Shown here: one piece after another, positions 54,025 to 62,200 of the stretch | How positions within the stretch are numbered: the first letter of the stretch is position 1 | Layout of the letters: each line of letters begins with the position of its first letter | Origin: Pseudomonas graminis | Lineage (GTDB): Bacteria > Pseudomonadota > Gammaproteobacteria > Pseudomonadales > Pseudomonadaceae | DNA length: 64,000 nt | Reading direction: 5' to 3' | Assembly (NCBI RefSeq): GCF_001705435.1 | Contig: NZ_MDEN01000059.1 | Span: 1 to 64,000 of the forward strand | Notes under the pieces: generated by a model | Seen by the model: only the letters and a program-made list of their open reading frames with translations | Databases searched by the model: none | Told to the model about the DNA's origin: nothing | Position numbers and translations under genes: made by a program

Positions 54025-54657
54025 TTACTTCCTCTCAACCAGCCCCGGCAACTGCGCTACCAGCTTCTGGCTGTTCAGCGGCGCGCGGATAAACCCGCGC
54101 TGGGTGCCGTCAGGGCCAAGGAGGGCGAGGTTGCCGCTGTGGTCGACCGTATAGCCCGGCTTACTGGTGTCCGCCGGGATGTACGGGATGCTCACCGCAT
54201 CCGCCAGGTTCTTCAGCGTATCGACCGGCGCCCTCAAGCCGACGAACCCCTTGTCGAAATAACCCAGGTATTGCTTGAGCTGTTGCGGCGTGTCGCGATC
54301 AGGATCAACGCTGACCAGCACGATGCGCAGCTTGTCGACGGTCTCAGGGGGCAGCTCGCTTTTGATCTGACGAAGCTGGGCGAGGGTGGTCGGGCAGATG
54401 TCCGGGCAGAAGGTGTAGCCGAAGAACAGCACCGTCCATTGACCCTTCAACTGGCTCAATGGAAAGGGTTGACCGTCCTGATCGGTAAACGAGAAATCAG
54501 GCACAGTGCGGCTCTGCGGGAGAAGGATGATGCCCGCGTCGTTAAGCGCGGTCTGATCGCCCTGATCCGTGCCGGACAACACCCGGAAGACGGTCAGACC
54601 CAGCACCAGCGCCACGATGGCGGCAAGGATGAAAACGGTTTGTTGGGTTCGGGTCAT
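54025..54657 (-). CDS. Sco-family copper chaperone
   Basis: A 210-residue protein anchored by one N-terminal helix (about 7-27) with a periplasmic thioredoxin-like SCO1/SenC domain. Copper ligands are present: CPDICP (Cys-x3-Cys, about residue 79) and the conserved His in TVDHSGNLAL. It delivers copper to the CuA site of cytochrome oxidase or acts as a thiol reductase. The start is ATG for MTRTQQTVF; a 14-residue upstream extension is less likely. No oxidase genes lie within the window. Confidence 0.9.
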   Translation of the reverse strand: MTRTQQTVFILAAIVALVLGLTVFRVLSGTDQGDQTALNDAGIILLPQSRTVPDFSFTDQDGQPFPLSQLKGQWTVLFFGYTFCPDICPTTLAQLRQIKSELPPETVDKLRIVLVSVDPDRDTPQQLKQYLGYFDKGFVGLRAPVDTLKNLADAVSIPYIPADTSKPGYTVDHSGNLALLGPDGTQRGFIRAPLNSQKLVAQLPGLVERK

Positions 54658-54807
54658 GAGTTCAGCACATTGATAGTCCACGAGCGCGCGATTATGCACA
54701 TAACCATGAACCTGTTATGACAATTACGTCTTAGGACCATTTGTGGGCAAGCTAAGGTATGGACTTCCCTATAATGACCGCCTGGTTTCACTGCCTATGG
54801 AGCATCC

Positions 54808-55458
54808 ATGAACACCGCCGCATTGCGCGAGCAGATCACCCGAGCTCAGGAACACGAAGCCCAATCCGGTCAGCTTTCGCGCCAGTTGGAGTCGCAACTT
54901 CCTCATCTCCACCCGTCCATTCACCTGCCTGACGTAGACGCGCGAGGCGTACTGACGCGCTTTGTCATTGCCTACATTGGTCAGGTTCCGGACTTGCTGG
55001 ACGCTGCCCATGACGTCGCGTTGCAGGCCGGAATCGAAAGCCAGATCAGACCGGTCCTGAAAATCGCCGAGCAATTCTTCACGGCGCCGCCGGCCATCAT
55101 GGCGGGCCACGAAGGGCTGGATGGGTTGCTGGACGAAGCTTACCTGGCCCACCGGCTGGTGGAAGAAGTGAACGATCTGTACATCAAGCACTTCGGCCAG
55201 CCGCTGATACCCATGAATACCACCGTGGCCAGCGTCATCGCCCACCAGCTGATCGGCGAGGCCTTCGCCAATCAGCTGGACGAAGTGGTGCATCACGCCA
55301 TCGACGAGATGCTCGACGACGACAGCTTCTCCCTGGAGTCGGTGGAAGCCTACCGCGAGCGCCTCGCCAGCCCGGACACCGAAGCAGCATGGAAACGCTG
55401 GCCCAGCCTGTCACGCCAGTTGGGCGTGGGGCTGGAGATGGAGTGCGGGAAAGACTGA
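54808..55458 (+). CDS. Conserved helical protein of unknown function
   Basis: A 216-residue cytoplasmic protein that I do not recognise. It has no signal peptide or membrane segment and is predicted mostly helical and acidic. Notable stretches are LHPSIHLPDVDARGVLTRFVIA, FTAPPAIMAGHEGLDGLLDEAYLAHRL and DEVVHHAIDEMLDDDSFSLESVEAYRERL. GGAG occurs eight bases before the ATG and codon use matches its neighbours, so it is a real gene. It is monocistronic between the divergent Sco gene and the convergent SulP gene. Confidence 0.7.
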   Translation: MNTAALREQITRAQEHEAQSGQLSRQLESQLPHLHPSIHLPDVDARGVLTRFVIAYIGQVPDLLDAAHDVALQAGIESQIRPVLKIAEQFFTAPPAIMAGHEGLDGLLDEAYLAHRLVEEVNDLYIKHFGQPLIPMNTTVASVIAHQLIGEAFANQLDEVVHHAIDEMLDDDSFSLESVEAYRERLASPDTEAAWKRWPSLSRQLGVGLEMECGKD

Positions 55459-55482
55459 TCCCGCACGCCCCTCACGCGGACC

Positions 55483-57012
55483 TTAATGCAGCGCTGTTCC
55501 TCCAATCGACGTGCGGATCCTTCCCTCCACGCGACGCTTGAGCAGCCGTTGCTCCAGCAGTAAACGCGAACCCTGCGCCGCGTTGGCGCGGCCCCACTCT
55601 TCCAGCAGCTCCAGGCAGGAATGGTCGATGTAGGTCAGGTTGCCCAGCGGCACATGCAACGTGGTGCCAGGGGGCACGGTTTCCAGCGTCTGGGTCAGGG
55701 CCGGCACCTTGAGGAACGTGGCCGAACCATTCAGGCGCAGCTCCATCTCCCCCTCGGCTGGCAGATCGACGAGGTTGATTTTCAAGCGCGATGCATTCAG
55801 CGCCAGCTTCACCAGGGTCAGGCCAAAGCCGATCAACACACCCGTCAGCAGGTCGGTCAGGACAATCGCGCTGGCGGTCGCGCCATAGATGAACATTGGC
55901 ATGCGGCCATAGCGCCCCAGCCCTTTGAGTGCTTGAACATTCACCAGCTTCACGCCGGTGTAGACCAGCACGCCTGCCAGGCTCGCCACAGGAATGCTTT
56001 GCAGCACACTGGACAGCAACAGCACGAACGCCAGCAGCCACAAACCGTGGAACATTGCCGACAGCCGCGTCTTGGCACCGGCCTGGACGTTGGCCGAACT
56101 GCGCACGATCACGCCCGTCATCGGCAGCGCACCGACCAGACCGCACAACATGTTACCCACACCCTGGGCGCTGAGCTCTTTGTCGAAGTCCGACCGCTGG
56201 CCGTCATGCATCCGATCCACCGCCGCTGCCGACAACAGGGTTTCAGCGCTGGCAATGAAAGCCACGGCAATCGCCGCGATCAGGATGGCAGGGTCAGCCA
56301 GGTTCAGCAGGTCTGCGGGGCGCAGCCAGTCGATGGCCTCTGCAAGATTGGCTGGAACCTCCACTCGCTTGACCTGCAAGCTCATCACCAGACTCACCAC
56401 CGTCGCAATGCCGACGCCGAGCAACGCGCCCGGTACGAACCGAAGTGCCTGGGGCCGACGCTTTTCCCACAGCCACATCACGGCGATGGTGCCCAGCCCG
56501 AGCAGGCCGGCCTGCATGGCGCTGCCCATTCCCATCGCACCCATGAGGGTCTGCGGGAACGCCACGAGATTATCGAGCCCGGAAGGCTTGGGCCCACTGT
56601 CGAACATAACGTGGACCTGGGAGAGCACGATCAGCACGCCGATGCCCGCGAGCATGCCGTACACCACCGCAGGCGCCGTCACACGAAACCAGCAACCGAG
56701 CTTCAAGCGTCCAGCCAGCAATTGCAGCGCACCGGCGAGCAGCAGAATCGGCCCGAGCATGGCCATACCGTGTTCACGTACCAGCTCGAACACCAGCACT
56801 GCCAGACCTGCCGCCGGGCCGCTGACCTGAAGCGGCGAACCGGCCAGCCAGCCCACCACCAGACCGCCGATGATGCCGGTGATCAGACCCTTGGAGGGAG
56901 GCATGCCGGAAGCGATGGCGATCCCCATGCACAGCGGCAGGGCCACCAGAAAAACCACCACGGAAGCCAGCAGCTCCCGTGGTAACAACGCTTTCAGATC
57001 AGTAGTAGCCAT
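55483..57012 (-). CDS. SulP-family anion transporter
   Basis: A 509-residue carrier with 10-14 hydrophobic helices and a short STAS-like C-terminus (about 425-500, with HVPLGNLTYIDHSCLELLEEW). The N-terminus (LPRELLASVVVFLVALPLCMGIAIASG) and GIIGGLVVGWLAGSPLQVSGPAAGL are SulP signatures. Members move sulfate, bicarbonate or other anions. The adjacent carbonic anhydrase gene points to bicarbonate, as in other SulP-carbonic anhydrase pairs. The start is ATG for MATTDLKAL; 14 more upstream residues are possible. Confidence 0.88.
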   Translation of the reverse strand: MATTDLKALLPRELLASVVVFLVALPLCMGIAIASGMPPSKGLITGIIGGLVVGWLAGSPLQVSGPAAGLAVLVFELVREHGMAMLGPILLLAGALQLLAGRLKLGCWFRVTAPAVVYGMLAGIGVLIVLSQVHVMFDSGPKPSGLDNLVAFPQTLMGAMGMGSAMQAGLLGLGTIAVMWLWEKRRPQALRFVPGALLGVGIATVVSLVMSLQVKRVEVPANLAEAIDWLRPADLLNLADPAILIAAIAVAFIASAETLLSAAAVDRMHDGQRSDFDKELSAQGVGNMLCGLVGALPMTGVIVRSSANVQAGAKTRLSAMFHGLWLLAFVLLLSSVLQSIPVASLAGVLVYTGVKLVNVQALKGLGRYGRMPMFIYGATASAIVLTDLLTGVLIGFGLTLVKLALNASRLKINLVDLPAEGEMELRLNGSATFLKVPALTQTLETVPPGTTLHVPLGNLTYIDHSCLELLEEWGRANAAQGSRLLLEQRLLKRRVEGRIRTSIGGTALH

Positions 57013-57143
57013 GACGACTCTCCGGAATTCAGACGTGACAACGCCCGGCGGCACGCGCTATGCGCGGCCGCTACGAGCTTGTATGGGGGTGGAACCGTCA
57101 GGGCCGACGCCGCTGCGCTCAGGCGCAGCGGGTCAGCCAGCGA

Positions 57144-57878
57144 TCAATATCGCCCGCGGGGAATCGACGCCATGGGCACCGGATGGTCGCCATCCAGAGG
57201 CAGGAAGCAATCCTGCTCGGCATCGTAGGCGCGGATCTCGCTGGTCTCGATGTCGTAAACCCAACCGTGGATAAACAATTGGCCGCTGGCCAGCTTGGAC
57301 GCCACGGAGGGGTGCGTGCGCAGGTGTTGCAGCTGTGCGATGACGTTTTCTTCGGTCAGCACGTGCATGGTTTCATGCTCGCCGGTGCAATTGCAGTTGT
57401 CTTGCACAACGGTCTTGGCGACCTCGGCATGACGCAGCCAGGCTTTGACCGTCGGCATTTTTTCCAGGGTGTCGGGGTTGAGAACGGCGCGCATGGCCCC
57501 GCAATCGGAGTGGCCGCAGACGATGATGTGCTGAACGCCCAAGGCCAGAACGGCGTACTCGATCGCCGTCGACACGCCGCCATTCATGGGGCCATAAGGC
57601 GGGACGACATTACCCACGTTACGGGTGACGAACAGGTCGCCTGGCGAGCTTTGGGTGATGAGTTCCGGGACGATGCGCGAATCGGCGCAGGTGATGAACA
57701 TGGCCCGGGGATGCTGGGCGGTGGCGAGTTTCTTGAACAGTTCTTCCTGCTGAGGGAAGACGTCATGGCGGAATTGCTTGAAGCCATCAACGATTTGCTT
57801 CAGTGCCATCTCGGCGGTTTCCACCTGAGGCGTAACGCCTGTCGTCGCAGCCTGAGGCTGCTTATCCTGGTCACTCAT
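57144..57878 (-). CDS. Beta-carbonic anhydrase
   Basis: A 244-residue beta-class carbonic anhydrase that interconverts CO2 and bicarbonate. Zinc ligands are the Cys in CADSRI (about residue 60) and the His and Cys in CGHSDCGAMRAV (about 119-130); the catalytic Asp-Arg pair of CADSR is intact. It lacks a signal peptide. It lies upstream of the SulP gene on the same strand (131-base gap), so the two probably form a bicarbonate uptake and hydration pair. Confidence 0.92.
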   Translation of the reverse strand: MSDQDKQPQAATTGVTPQVETAEMALKQIVDGFKQFRHDVFPQQEELFKKLATAQHPRAMFITCADSRIVPELITQSSPGDLFVTRNVGNVVPPYGPMNGGVSTAIEYAVLALGVQHIIVCGHSDCGAMRAVLNPDTLEKMPTVKAWLRHAEVAKTVVQDNCNCTGEHETMHVLTEENVIAQLQHLRTHPSVASKLASGQLFIHGWVYDIETSEIRAYDAEQDCFLPLDGDHPVPMASIPRGRY

Positions 57879-58115
57879 GTTTCATCCTCTCTGACGGATT
57901 TAAGTGAATTTTCCGGCGAATCCTGTGGATGACCCACTCTTTTCTGGCCTTCGTACGACTCGTTTCCTACAAGACCAATCGGTCACTTCCGACTCACCTT
58001 AACGACGCAAACTTAATTGAAACTGAATGCGTGGCTCTAGATCGCGGGTCTTGCGTTAGAAAATCTAAACCGCAAGCGCCTGTCGTGGTGAAACCCAGTT
58101 AGGACGCCACCCGAG
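57879..58115. other. Intergenic region upstream of the carbonic anhydrase gene
   Basis: This 237-base, relatively AT-rich gap lies between the carbonic anhydrase start and the end of the radical SAM gene, both on the minus strand. It should hold the carbonic anhydrase promoter. No gene or clear motif is seen. Confidence 0.4.
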
Positions 58116-59174
58116 TCACAACAGCGACATCTGACCACCGGGCGGGCAAAACGCGCTGCAGTCCAGCTGAAAACTTTCCCGCCGGTTCAAGCCGTACTTC
58201 TTGATGGCCAGGCTGTAACGCTGCGCCAGCAGTTCGGCGAACACCCCCTCACCGCGCATTCGTGAGCCAAAGCGGCTGTCATACACCTCACCGCCGCGGC
58301 TTTGTCGAACCAGGCTCATCACATGTTCGGTCCTCTGCGGATAATGCGCCTGCAGCCACTCTTCGAACAGCGGGGCGACCTCCAGCGGCAGACGCAGCAT
58401 TACGTAGCTCGCACTCAATGCACCGGCGGCCTTGGCCTCGGCCATCAACTTCTCCAGCTCCATGTCATTGATCATTGGAATCATCGGCGCCAGCAAGACG
58501 CCCACCGGAACACCGGCGTCGCGCAAGACCCGAATCGCCCGCAGCCTGGCCCTGGGTGCCGCAGCACGGGGTTCAAGGATGCGCTTGAGCTCATCGTCCA
58601 GCGTCGTGAGGCTGATGAACACTGATACCAGCCGCAGCTTCGCCAGCTCGGCCAGCAGGTCCAGATCCCGCAGAATCAGCGAGCCCTTGGTGATGATCGT
58701 CACCGGATGGCGATAGCGCAGCAGCACTTCCAGCGTCGCCCGGCTCAATGTGTATTCGCGCTCGATGGGCTGATACGGATCGGTATTCGCGCCCAGGGTG
58801 ATCGGTGCGACGCTATAGCCTGGCTTGGACAGCTGCTGCTCCAGCAGGGCAGCCGCATTGGTTTTGGCGATCAGTCTGGTTTCGAAGTCCAGCCCCGGCG
58901 ACATGTCCCAGTAGGCGTGGCTCGGCCGGGCGTAGCAGTAAATACAACTGTGTTCACATCCCCGATACGGATTGATCGAGCGGTCGAAAGGGATGTCGGG
59001 CGATGAGTTGCGCGCGATGATGCTCTTGGCGGTTTCCAGCGTAACGGTGGTGCCCTGGGTCAGCGGCACTTCCTGATACCAGCCGTCGTCTTCGACCACG
59101 GATCGGTTGGGCGCGAAGCGGTTATGCGGGTTGGTCGCGGTGCCGCGCCCGCGTGGGGGCAACTGAATGGACAT
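58116..59174 (-). CDS. PA0069-family radical SAM protein
   Basis: A 352-residue radical SAM enzyme. The cluster motif CEHSCIYCYARP (Cys-x3-Cys-x2-Cys, about residues 71-82) is intact, followed by SHAYWDMSPGLDFETRLIAK and a spore-photoproduct-lyase-like core (GANTDPYQPIE, ITKGSLILRDLDLL). This matches the PA0069/Rv2578c family of unproven reaction, related to DNA photoproduct lyases. AAGGAG lies seven bases before the ATG, and a LexA box lies just upstream, which points to DNA damage response. Confidence 0.9.
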   Translation of the reverse strand: MSIQLPPRGRGTATNPHNRFAPNRSVVEDDGWYQEVPLTQGTTVTLETAKSIIARNSSPDIPFDRSINPYRGCEHSCIYCYARPSHAYWDMSPGLDFETRLIAKTNAAALLEQQLSKPGYSVAPITLGANTDPYQPIEREYTLSRATLEVLLRYRHPVTIITKGSLILRDLDLLAELAKLRLVSVFISLTTLDDELKRILEPRAAAPRARLRAIRVLRDAGVPVGVLLAPMIPMINDMELEKLMAEAKAAGALSASYVMLRLPLEVAPLFEEWLQAHYPQRTEHVMSLVRQSRGGEVYDSRFGSRMRGEGVFAELLAQRYSLAIKKYGLNRRESFQLDCSAFCPPGGQMSLL

Positions 59175-59190
59175 GACGGCTCCTTGATAA

Positions 59191-59206
59191 CTGGTTATGC
59201 ATACAG
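59191..59206. promoter_or_regulatory. LexA (SOS) box upstream of the radical SAM gene
   Basis: CTGGTTATGCATACAG fits CTG-N10-CAG, with TAT--ATA inside as in the Pseudomonas consensus. It lies 17 bases upstream of the start codon, overlapping the probable promoter. PA0069 is, to my knowledge, an SOS gene in P. aeruginosa. Confidence 0.7.
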
Positions 59207-59368
59207 TATCGCGAAATACCTATTTCCCTCACGCTCAGACCCTGAAAAAAACCCCGGCACCGATCAACGGCTTTCACCAACTTTTGACACGCGCCTCACA
59301 GCGCCTTGACCCAAGGCAGCGAAAACTTGCCCCATCGATAAATGGCTGGTTTCCACGGTACGTCTTCC

Positions 59369-60022
59369 ATGCGCCTTCGCCCGCTTGCTGTTCAACTCGC
59401 CCTGCTACTGGCGGTATCATCTGCCTCCCTCGCTCGAGCCGACGATGCTTCACCGGCGCAATCATCACGCCCGGCGCAGTGGGCGCAACTCGTGGATGCG
59501 CACTACAACCTCTACCAGATCACGCCAACGCTTTATCGCAGTCGCCAGCCGGACGCTGCAGTACAGCCGCTTCTGCAGCAGCTTGGCGTGCACACAGTGA
59601 TCAACTTCCTCAAGGAAAGTGACAGTAAATGGCTGTCCGACACGTCCGTCGAGCAGGTGCAGATTCCGCTGCAGGTGGTGCACATCGACGATGCCGATGT
59701 GATTGAAAGCCTGAGGGCTATCCAGGCCGCGCAGCAAAAAGGGCCGGTACTGATTCACTGCAAGCATGGCCTGGACCGGACCGGTCTGGTGGCAGCGATG
59801 TACCGCATCGTTGCTCAGGGCTGGAGCAAGCAGGCAGCCCTCGATGAGATGCAACACGGCGGCTACGGCGACCAAGACAGCCTCAAGCGGGGAATTGCCT
59901 ACATCAACACTGTCGACGTGGCGGCGTTGAAGTCAGCGATGGACAGCGGTGCGTGCAGCACGAGCGTATTTGCCCTTTGTGCCATCAAAGGGTTGTCTCA
60001 CAAAGTGGGCATGATCAACTAA
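59369..60022 (+). CDS. Secreted dual-specificity/tyrosine phosphatase (TpbA-like)
   Basis: A 217-residue periplasmic phosphatase with a signal peptide (residues 1-24, ends ARA) and a DSP domain. The P-loop is HCKHGLDRTG (about 131-140), the Cys-x5-Arg catalytic motif intact; the general acid is probably in HIDDADVIE. An N-terminal YRSRQPDA and the length resemble TpbA of P. aeruginosa, which dephosphorylates the c-di-GMP cyclase TpbB. Two Cys near the C-terminus may form a disulfide. I set the start at ATG 59369 by the signal peptide; 59342 would add nine residues. Confidence 0.82.
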   Translation: MRLRPLAVQLALLLAVSSASLARADDASPAQSSRPAQWAQLVDAHYNLYQITPTLYRSRQPDAAVQPLLQQLGVHTVINFLKESDSKWLSDTSVEQVQIPLQVVHIDDADVIESLRAIQAAQQKGPVLIHCKHGLDRTGLVAAMYRIVAQGWSKQAALDEMQHGGYGDQDSLKRGIAYINTVDVAALKSAMDSGACSTSVFALCAIKGLSHKVGMIN

Positions 60023-60209
60023 GGGTATGCCCCCTCCGTTGGCAATCAACGGTGCCTGATTGCTCTCAACGCCTTTGCATCTTGCAATACACCTGAACAG
60101 CGCAAAGTTTGCACTGACGCAAAATACAACTACTACTCAGCAGGTGCCAATCACGGCATGGAGGCAATCAACGCTTACCTGAAACACCCTATCGAAAAGG
60201 ATTTCGACA

Positions 60210-61850
60210 ATGACATTCAATTACTCGACGTGCGCGCTGGCGACGCTCTTGAGCATCGGCACACTCGACGCATACGCGACGACGCTCGACTCACGAAACA
60301 AACCATTCAACGAATACAGCTGGGTCACCACCCACAATTCCTATGAAAAGATCAACCAGAACCTGAAGGAGATGCCGGCCCAGCTCAATGATGGTGTCCG
60401 GGGTTTCATGCTTGATCTCTATGTGGAAGGTTCAAACCCTCGCCCCGAAGAACGTATCAAAGTGTGCCATCAGCAAATTGCCTGCTATGGACCGTTATCT
60501 GCCCATTTAAAAAAAGAGTTCCTGCCTTTCCTCCAGAGGAATCCAGGGGAGGTGGTGACGCTGTTCCTTGAAACGTACGTTAAGCGGGAGCATTTGCAGG
60601 AGGTGTTCAATACGTTGCCGGAACTGGCGAGTGTTTCATTCGACCCTGCAAACTTCGCGGCGGACCGTTGGCCGACGATCAACCAGATGGCGGCACGCAA
60701 TAACCGCTTGCTCCTGTTCACGGACAAACGCGAGGTCGCAGGCGACTACTGGGTTCAGGGCAAAAAGATCACGGTCATGTTTGATCAGGACTGGATGCTG
60801 CAGAACCATTGGGACACCTTGGGGAACATCGCCAGCAGCATCGAAAGTACTCATGACTGGGCATGTCCAACGCGATGGGGCGGTTTACCCCTCAACACCG
60901 CAAAGGTTGCTACCTCGACGGGCAAGCAGTGGAAACGGTTGTTCCTCATGAACCAGTTTCACCCGGGCACATCGACCGTCTTCGATTCGGCCAGCTACGA
61001 CAACAATCTGACCTACCTCAAGCGCCGCCAGGACAACTGTGGTGTTGTCCCCAACTACGTTGGTATCAACAATTACAAGAGCGGTGAGGCGGAGCGTTAT
61101 ACCGCTGCGCTCAACAACGGCGGCATCTTTCTGCATGAAGGTCCAAATGCCAGTCGGTCCCAGGACATTGTCTGCGTGATTCCCGTTCGCCCCGGGGTGG
61201 TTAATCGCAAGGTTCATGGTTGTGAGAATGATGAGGCAAGGTCGATGTCCTTGTCGGGTGTTGCCAGTGGAACCCGCATTCAGTTGTTCGACAGTGGCAG
61301 TGGCAATACCCAGGACGACCACATCACCATCGACGTGAAGCGCAACATCGGAATTGGCGAGCGTGTGGTCATCCCGAGCTTCGAGTCCGACGCGAGCAAC
61401 AGCAACTTTCAGGCAGTTTATAACCGCAACAACGGGCTTGATGGCAAGACTTCACGCATTGTCATTGGCCGGACCCCCACCGACTTTTCGGACGCATCCG
61501 TGGCGTTCTACGAGGGCACTAACGCCAGTCAGAATCTGGACTGCGTGATTCCTTTCAGTTCGAGCTACACCATGAAGATGAAGAGCAACAGCTTTGGCTG
61601 CTCCAACGACGAAATCAAGTCGGCGCGCATCATCAAAGCCAAAGCGGGTACGTCTTTCACGCTCACGGGCCATCCCGAGGGTAATTTCAACGAGGGTCGC
61701 ACGACGGTGGAGGTCCTGCGCGACATTACTCTTCCTGTAGTCATCCCGGGGTTCAACAGCAGCTATTCAAACGCCGATATTAAAGTCACGAATTACACCA
61801 AGGCCGTCGGTGGCAAAATCTCCTTCGCCTATATCAACGGCGCCCGGTAA
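60210..61850 (+). CDS. Secreted PI-PLC X-domain protein with duplicated C-terminal domain
   Basis: A 546-residue secreted protein: signal peptide (1-23, ends AYA), then a phosphatidylinositol-specific phospholipase C X domain (about 30-300). Catalytic His42 (THNSY) and His87 (KVCHQQ) and the R64/D69 pair in GVRGFMLDLY are present, so it is probably an active lipase/phosphodiesterase. The C-terminal 240 residues are two related domains (about 307-430 and 432-546), each starting with EG.NAS....C.I and having a GC.NDE motif, perhaps crystallin-like. Lower GC and different codon use suggest acquisition. The target lipid is unknown. Confidence 0.82.
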   Translation: MTFNYSTCALATLLSIGTLDAYATTLDSRNKPFNEYSWVTTHNSYEKINQNLKEMPAQLNDGVRGFMLDLYVEGSNPRPEERIKVCHQQIACYGPLSAHLKKEFLPFLQRNPGEVVTLFLETYVKREHLQEVFNTLPELASVSFDPANFAADRWPTINQMAARNNRLLLFTDKREVAGDYWVQGKKITVMFDQDWMLQNHWDTLGNIASSIESTHDWACPTRWGGLPLNTAKVATSTGKQWKRLFLMNQFHPGTSTVFDSASYDNNLTYLKRRQDNCGVVPNYVGINNYKSGEAERYTAALNNGGIFLHEGPNASRSQDIVCVIPVRPGVVNRKVHGCENDEARSMSLSGVASGTRIQLFDSGSGNTQDDHITIDVKRNIGIGERVVIPSFESDASNSNFQAVYNRNNGLDGKTSRIVIGRTPTDFSDASVAFYEGTNASQNLDCVIPFSSSYTMKMKSNSFGCSNDEIKSARIIKAKAGTSFTLTGHPEGNFNEGRTTVEVLRDITLPVVIPGFNSSYSNADIKVTNYTKAVGGKISFAYINGAR

Positions 61851-61866
61851 TCCGCAAACGCAAAAA

Positions 61867-61897
61867 AAAGGGATACCCATTACAGGTATCCCTTTCT
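61867..61897. terminator. Terminator between the PI-PLC gene and yheV
   Basis: AAAGGGATACC pairs with GGTATCCCTTT across a seven-base loop, with A- and T-rich flanks. It can serve both convergent genes. Confidence 0.85.
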
Positions 61898-61912
61898 TTA
61901 TCAGAGATCACG

Positions 61913-62200
61913 TCAACTCGGATCAACCGGCTTCTTCAGCTTCGGATTCGGGAAGAACTGCACGCCCTGCACCTTGGGATCGGCCGGCTTCACCACAGGC
62001 TTGTTCACCCGCGTGCCAAGTTCTGTCGGGATCGATTGCCCCTGGGCATTAAGAGTGTCGGAATAACCGCAGTGCACGCATTGACGGTGCGGCACGTCGT
62101 CTTCGTTCCACATCATCAACTTGTCAGGCTCGCTGCACGCCGGGCAGACAGCCCCGGCGATGAAGCGTTTCTTGGTAATCACCTGCGGTGTCTCGGTCAT
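61913..62200 (-). CDS. yheV: YheV-family zinc ribbon protein
   Basis: A 95-residue protein with a zinc ribbon: CPAC (about 19-22) and CVHC (about 41-44) around MWNEDDVPHRQ. It matches the YheV family (DUF2387) of unknown function, which is found beside prlC in gammaproteobacteria. It overlaps prlC by four bases (ATGA) and is probably translated with it. Confidence 0.88.
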   Translation of the reverse strand: MTETPQVITKKRFIAGAVCPACSEPDKLMMWNEDDVPHRQCVHCGYSDTLNAQGQSIPTELGTRVNKPVVKPADPKVQGVQFFPNPKLKKPVDPS

